Positions 60,317 to 64,000 of a DNA stretch of 64,000 bases are shown here, piece by piece. The notes under the pieces were generated by a model. The model searched no databases, was not told the DNA's origin, and saw only the letters and a list, made by a program, of their open reading frames with translations. Source of the DNA: Nocardioides sp. 1609 (GTDB lineage: Bacteria; Actinomycetota; Actinomycetes; Propionibacteriales; Nocardioidaceae); NCBI RefSeq assembly GCF_004522105.1, contig NZ_SPUJ01000001.1, positions 1 to 64,000 of the forward strand, given 5' to 3'. A program made the position numbers and the translations under genes. The first letter of the stretch is position 1, and every line of letters starts with the position of its first letter.

Positions 60317-61876
60317 ATGGAAAGCAGAACATTGACCACCACCTTCCGTGAGCTCGGGGTCCTCCCCGAGATCTGCGACGCGCTCGAGCGCGCCGGCATC
60401 ACCACCCCCTTCGCCATCCAGGAGATGACCCTCTCCGTCGCGCTGATGGGCACCGACCTCATCGGTCAGGCCCGCACCGGCACCGGCAAGACCCTCGCCT
60501 TCGGGATCCCGGTCCTGCAGCGCAGCGTCGTCTCCACCGACGCCGCCTACGCCGACCTGCCGCAGGGCAAGCCCCAGGCACTCATCGTGGCCCCGACGCG
60601 CGAGCTCGCGCTCCAGGTCTCCAACGACCTGCACCTGGCCAGCAAGGACCTCGGCCTCCGCGTCCTCACCGTGTACGGCGGCGTCGGCTACGACACCCAG
60701 CTCGACACCCTCACCAGTGGCGTCGACATCGTCGTCGGCACGCCCGGGCGCCTCATCGACCTGGCCAACCGCAAGGCCCTCGACCTGTCGCACGTGCACG
60801 CCGTCGTCCTCGACGAGGCCGACGAGATGCTCGACCTCGGGTTCCTGCCCGACGTGCAGCGGCTGCTCAGCATGACCCCCGAGACCCGCCAGACGATGCT
60901 GTTCTCGGCGACCATGCCGGCCGCCATCGTGGCGCTGGCCCGCACGCACATGCGGCACCCGATGAACATCCGCGCCGAGTCGTCGTACGACACCACGATG
61001 GTGCCGGCCACCGCGCAGTTCATCTACCAGGCCCACGACCTCGACAAGCCGGAGATCATCGGCCGGATCCTGCAGGCCGAGGACGCCGAGAAGTTCATCG
61101 TCTTCACCCGCACCAAGCGCCAGGCCCAGCGGATCGCCGACGACCTCGAGGAGCGCGGCTTCGCCACCAGCCCGCTGCACGGCGACATGGCACAGGTCGC
61201 GCGCGAGAAGGCCCTCGCGAAGTTCCGCGAGGACAAGATCCGCGTCCTGGTCGCCACCGACGTCGCCGCCCGCGGCATCGACGTGCGAGGCGTCTCGCAC
61301 GTCATCAACTACACCTGCCCCGAGGACGACAAGACCTACGTCCACCGGATCGGCCGCACCGGCCGCGCCGGCGCCACCGGCACCGCGATCACGTTCGTCG
61401 ACTGGGCCGACGTGCACCGCTGGAAGATGATCAACAAGATCCTCGACCTGCCCTTCGACGAGCCGCAGGAGACGTACTCGACCTCCGAGCACCTCTTCCA
61501 CGACCAGGGCATCGCGCCCGGCACCAAGGGCCGGATCGTGCCCGAGAAGCCGGTGGAGCGGAAGCCGCGCGAGGACCGTGGGCGTGACGGCGGCCGTGAT
61601 GGCGGCCGTGACGGCGGCCGCGACGGTGGCCGGGACCGCGAGCGTGCGCCGCGCAACCGCGACCGGTCGCGCAGCCGCACCCGCTCGGGCGAGAGCGTCA
61701 CGTCCGGTGCCGGCTCGGCCGACACCGACGCACCGGTGACCGCCGGCGAGCCGCAGGAGGTCACCGCCTCCGGCGCCCCCGCCGGCACCCGGCCGCGCCG
61801 TCGTCGTCGCCGCGGTGGCTCGGGCTCCGGCTCGGGCGCCGCGTCGGCCACCAGCGAGGGCACGAACGAGGGCTGA
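60317..61876 (+). CDS. rhlE: DEAD-box RNA helicase
   Basis: This 519-aa protein has all SF2 motifs: ARTGTGKT (52-59), PTRELALQ, TPGRLIDL, VLDEADEMLDLGF, SATMP, DVAARGIDV and HRIGRTGR. A C-terminal RNA-binding tail contains RDGGRDGG repeats (about 420-445) followed by Ser/Arg-rich sequence. ATG 60317 is used; an alternative is TTG 60332, which has GGAAAG 7 nt upstream. It is the homologue of the helicase at this position (Rv3211) and probably acts in RNA remodelling during stress. The terminator is a long palindrome. Confidence 0.93.
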   Translation: MESRTLTTTFRELGVLPEICDALERAGITTPFAIQEMTLSVALMGTDLIGQARTGTGKTLAFGIPVLQRSVVSTDAAYADLPQGKPQALIVAPTRELALQVSNDLHLASKDLGLRVLTVYGGVGYDTQLDTLTSGVDIVVGTPGRLIDLANRKALDLSHVHAVVLDEADEMLDLGFLPDVQRLLSMTPETRQTMLFSATMPAAIVALARTHMRHPMNIRAESSYDTTMVPATAQFIYQAHDLDKPEIIGRILQAEDAEKFIVFTRTKRQAQRIADDLEERGFATSPLHGDMAQVAREKALAKFREDKIRVLVATDVAARGIDVRGVSHVINYTCPEDDKTYVHRIGRTGRAGATGTAITFVDWADVHRWKMINKILDLPFDEPQETYSTSEHLFHDQGIAPGTKGRIVPEKPVERKPREDRGRDGGRDGGRDGGRDGGRDRERAPRNRDRSRSRTRSGESVTSGAGSADTDAPVTAGEPQEVTASGAPAGTRPRRRRRRGGSGSGSGAASATSEGTNEG

Positions 61877-61895
61877 GCCCACCCGTCCTGACGTG

Positions 61896-61925
61896 CAGGA
61901 GTCCCCGGTCGACCGGGGACTCCTG
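61896..61925 (+). terminator. 30-bp perfect palindrome terminating rhlE
   Basis: CAGGAGTCCCCGGTC and its complement meet at GGTCGACC, followed by TCGTTTTCCC. This is a good rho-independent terminator for the helicase gene, whose stop is 19 bp upstream. Its core is identical to that of the palindrome at 59319. Confidence 0.88.
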
Positions 61926-61990
61926 TCGTTTTCCCGGGTACCCGATCCGGAGGGAAGGACGTGCCCGGGGACCCTCGGCGGAGGTCAAGG

Positions 61991-62770
61991 TCAGGCGGTG
62001 ACGACGACAGTGGTGCCGAGCGGCGCGAAGTCCCACAGCGCGAGCGCGTCAGGCGTGGCCTGGCGGATGCAGCCGTGCGACTGCGGGGTGCCGAGCTGCG
62101 CCTTGGTCTGCACCCGGGCGCCGTCGTCGACGGGGATCGTGTGGAACCCGATCGCCGCGCCGGTGTCGCCCTGGGTGAAGCGGACGAACCACTCCATCGT
62201 GCCCGAGTCGTCGATGCCGATGGCGTCCTCGGAGCGGGAGTACACCTCGTAGGTGCCGGGGTCGAGGTTGTCGGTCAGGCTGCCCGAGACCAGGTAGGTG
62301 CGCTCGATCTCGTCGTCCGCCCCGACCAGCCAGACCCGCTGCCGTCCCTCGCTGAAGACCACGCGCCGGCCCGTGCCGCTGTCGGCCGGCAGCACCGTCG
62401 CGGTCTCCTCGGCCGACGGGCCCTGCGCCCCCGAGGTGGACTCCTCGTCGGAGGCCCCCGGCTCGGACGTCGGTGCGGAGGGCTCGGACGTCGGTGCGGA
62501 GGGCTCGGACGTCGGCGCGGAGGGCTCCGACGTCGGCGCGGCGGTCGCGACGGCGTCGCGGGCGCCCCGGTCGTCGGCGTCGCCGGCGACGTCGGCGGCG
62601 GCCACGGCGGCCCGGTTCTCGCCCTGCGGCTCGTCGTCGGCGGCCGAGGGCAGGACGCCGATGCTGCCGAGCAGCGCCACCGCGGTCGTGGCGAGCGAGA
62701 CCCCCAGGACCACGAGGCGACCCTGCCGCGCGCGGTAGCGCGGCGGCGGGTCCATCCGGTGCCGGCTCAC
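61991..62770 (-). CDS. L,D-transpeptidase (YkuD domain), membrane-anchored
   Basis: This 259-aa protein has one N-terminal helix (about 15-35, VVLGVSLATTAVALLGSI), a disordered linker with tandem TSEPSAP repeats (about 75-105) and a YkuD domain with catalytic SHGCIRQ (Cys about 231) and GFHTIP. It crosslinks peptidoglycan by 3-3 bonds or attaches proteins to it. The GTG overlaps the ParA-like stop by 4 bp, an unusual coupling of a wall enzyme with a partition-type ATPase. The hairpin after rhlE lies between the two convergent units. Confidence 0.88.
   Translation of the reverse strand: MSRHRMDPPPRYRARQGRLVVLGVSLATTAVALLGSIGVLPSAADDEPQGENRAAVAAADVAGDADDRGARDAVATAAPTSEPSAPTSEPSAPTSEPSAPTSEPGASDEESTSGAQGPSAEETATVLPADSGTGRRVVFSEGRQRVWLVGADDEIERTYLVSGSLTDNLDPGTYEVYSRSEDAIGIDDSGTMEWFVRFTQGDTGAAIGFHTIPVDDGARVQTKAQLGTPQSHGCIRQATPDALALWDFAPLGTTVVVTA
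62460..62543. repeat. Four tandem 21-bp repeats coding TSEPSAP
   Basis: The unit GGCTCGGACGTCGGTGCGG plus two bases recurs four times with few changes, in frame (7 codons per unit), inside the L,D-transpeptidase linker. Copy number could vary by slippage and lengthen or shorten the wall-spanning linker. Confidence 0.85.
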
Positions 62771-63546
62771 GACGTCCTCCCCGCTCGGGCGACCAGGTTG
62801 GCGGCGACCGCCCGGTAGGCGGCGGCGCCCTTGCTGCTGCGGCTGGTGGCGAGGATCGACCGGCCGGCAGCGGGCGCCTCGGCGAACTTGATCGTCTTCG
62901 GGATCGGCGGCTCCACGACCTCGAGGTCGTAGGTCTCCGAGATCGTCTCCAGCACGGTGCGCGCGTGGGTCGTGCGGCCGTCGTACAGCGTCGGCAGGAC
63001 GCCCCACACCACCAGGTCGCGGTTGGTGAACCGCTTGACGTCGTGGACGGTGTCGAGGAGCTGCCCGACGCCGCGGTGCGACAGCGTCTCGCACTGCAGC
63101 GGGATGAGGACGCCGTCGGCGGCGGTCAGCGCGGCGACCGTGAGCACCCCGAGCGACGGCGGGCAGTCGAGCAGGATCCAGTCGTAGTCGCTGCCCCGGG
63201 CGGCGAGGTCCTCGACCATGGAGCGCAGCACGTGCTCGCGCCCCGTGCGGGTCAGCAGGTCGGCCTCGGCCCGCGCCAGCTCGATCGTCGCGGGCATCAG
63301 CGCCACGCCGTCGTCGGTCTCGAGCACCACCTCGGTGGGGTCGAGCCCCTTGGTCAGCACGTGGTGGACCGAGAGCTCGAGGTCCTCCGGGTCGATGCCG
63401 AGGGAGAACGTCAGGCACGCCTGCGGGTCGAGGTCGACGAGCAGGACGGAGTGACCGAGCTCGGCGAGCGCGGCACCGATGGAGGCGACGCTGGTCGTCT
63501 TGGCGACGCCGCCCTTCTGGTTGGCGATCGCGAGGGTCGTGGTCAT
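62767..63546 (-). CDS. ParA/Soj-like P-loop ATPase
   Basis: This 259-aa ATPase has the deviant Walker A KGGVAKTT (11-18), DLDPQACLTFSLG and the switch region ILLDCPPSLGVLTVAAL. No ParB gene, parS motif or MinD-type membrane helix is evident nearby, so it is probably not the chromosomal partition ATPase but a Rv3213c-like orphan that positions some cargo. Followed by the coupled L,D-transpeptidase, which suggests a role in placing wall synthesis. GGGAGCCG precedes the ATG. Confidence 0.88.
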   Translation of the reverse strand: MTTTLAIANQKGGVAKTTSVASIGAALAELGHSVLLVDLDPQACLTFSLGIDPEDLELSVHHVLTKGLDPTEVVLETDDGVALMPATIELARAEADLLTRTGREHVLRSMVEDLAARGSDYDWILLDCPPSLGVLTVAALTAADGVLIPLQCETLSHRGVGQLLDTVHDVKRFTNRDLVVWGVLPTLYDGRTTHARTVLETISETYDLEVVEPPIPKTIKFAEAPAAGRSILATSRSSKGAAAYRAVAANLVARAGRTS

Positions 63547-63661
63547 CGGCTCCCATCATGCCCGACCGCGACTCCTGAGCGGCGCAGGTCCCCCGGCGTG
63601 CTGCCCGACGACGTGACCTGTGTCGTGCGCGGCGGGTGGTGCCCCTGCGACGATGCCTGCC

Positions 63662-64000
63662 ATGCCCACCGCACTCGTCACCGGCGCCACCGCCGGCATC
63701 GGCCACGCCTTCGCCGTCCACCTCGCCCGCCGCGGGCACGACCTCGTGCTGGTCGCGCGCGACGCCACCCGACTCGACCAGGTCGCGGCGGACCTCCGGA
63801 CGGCGCACGGCGTGGAGGTGGAGGTCCTGGTCGCCGACCTCGTCGAGCCCGACCAGCTCGCCCGGGTCGAGGCCCGCGTCGCCGACCGCGAGCGGGCGGT
63901 CGACCTGCTGGTCAACAACGCCGGGTTCGGGCTGAAGAAGCGCTTCCTCGACAACCCGGTCGAGACGGAGGAGGCGATGCTCGCCGTCCTGGTCACCGCG
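63662..64000 (+). CDS. Short-chain dehydrogenase/reductase, 5' part (runs off the window)
   Basis: The 113 codons present contain the SDR cofactor loop VTGATAGIG (about 6-14), ARDATRLDQ and VADLVEPDQ, and the LVNNAGFG motif (about 85). The catalytic Tyr/Lys part is outside the window. The ATG at 63662 is used; one at 63653 is in frame. It is divergent from the ParA-like gene. The reaction is NAD(P)-dependent oxidation or reduction of an unknown alcohol/ketone. Confidence 0.9.
   Translation, partial: MPTALVTGATAGIGHAFAVHLARRGHDLVLVARDATRLDQVAADLRTAHGVEVEVLVADLVEPDQLARVEARVADRERAVDLLVNNAGFGLKKRFLDNPVETEEAMLAVLVTA

Noticed and set aside
62460..62543. CRISPR-like repeat array
   Set aside because: Repeats are 21 bp with no spacers, in frame inside a coding linker, and no cas gene is present.

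Overview
The window is very GC-rich chromosomal DNA, densely packed with frequent GTG starts and 1-4 bp start/stop overlaps (ATGA, GTGA, TGATG). Gene content (WhiB7-type regulator, AdnA/AdnB helicase-nucleases, mycoredoxin, MoeZ, UPF0182 protein, DUF3107, DUF5679, initiator tRNA without encoded CCA) points to an actinobacterium. A Nocardioides-like member of the Propionibacteriales is my best guess, from protein style rather than any search. From about 15.7 kb onward the order of core genes resembles the Mycobacterium tuberculosis Rv3193c-Rv3213c neighbourhood as I remember it (UPF0182, PDZ protease, DUF2342 metalloprotease, whiB7, uvrD2, mycoredoxin, nudC, adnB/adnA, alkyltransferase-like protein, moeZ, TetR, DUF3107, ferritin-like, rhlE, parA-like). 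The right part is therefore conserved backbone with insertions, and the left 15 kb is more accessory. I see no prophage, transposase, integrase or CRISPR array.

Layout. 1-2.8 kb: the start of a sugar ABC ATPase gene translationally coupled to a ROK repressor, then a second ROK gene. 2.9-5.1 kb: TetR regulator divergent from an acyl-CoA dehydrogenase, then a DUF202 membrane protein. 5.2-9.2 kb: NarL-type two-component system divergent from an MMPL transporter. 9.3-15.3 kb: secreted collagen-like protein, AraC regulator, a large hybrid histidine kinase and an alpha/beta hydrolase. 15.5 kb: initiator tRNA-Met with promoter and strong terminator. 15.7-20.4 kb: overlapping operon of PDZ/S16 protease, PPA1309-type protein and UPF0182 membrane protein. 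20.5-27.5 kb: moaE, DUF2342 metalloprotease coupled to a NUDIX gene, YgjP-type metallopeptidase, HhH-PHP protein, a three-box DnaA-like array, enoyl-CoA hydratase, two small zinc-ribbon proteins and an orphan TOMM cyclodehydratase-like protein.

27.6-32.4 kb is a stress and antibiotic-response block: promoter, 82-codon leader ORF, intrinsic attenuator, whiB7 and a coupled 75-aa protein, next to uvrD2, mycoredoxin and nudC. 32.4-36.8 kb: a Zur-box-controlled AztD-like zinc lipoprotein, a DeoD-type phosphorylase, a flavoprotein monooxygenase and an Orc1/Cdc6-like ATPase with a palindrome over its promoter. 36.9-43.4 kb: adnA-adnB double-strand-break resection operon.

43.6-49.6 kb: cell-envelope and secreted functions (M14 carboxypeptidase, PlsC, peptidoglycan-binding protein, GNAT). 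49.6-50.1 kb is a gene-poor gap with a strong hairpin. 50.1-57 kb: polytopic membrane protein, alkyltransferase-like protein and a MoxR/DUF58/DUF4129 operon. 57-64 kb: moeZ, TetR, DUF3107, ferritin-like protein, DEAD-box helicase, L,D-transpeptidase coupled to a ParA-like ATPase, and the start of an SDR gene. Long near-perfect palindromes, several sharing the core CCCCGGTCGACCGGGG or GCCGAGTCGGC, sit at transcription-unit ends.
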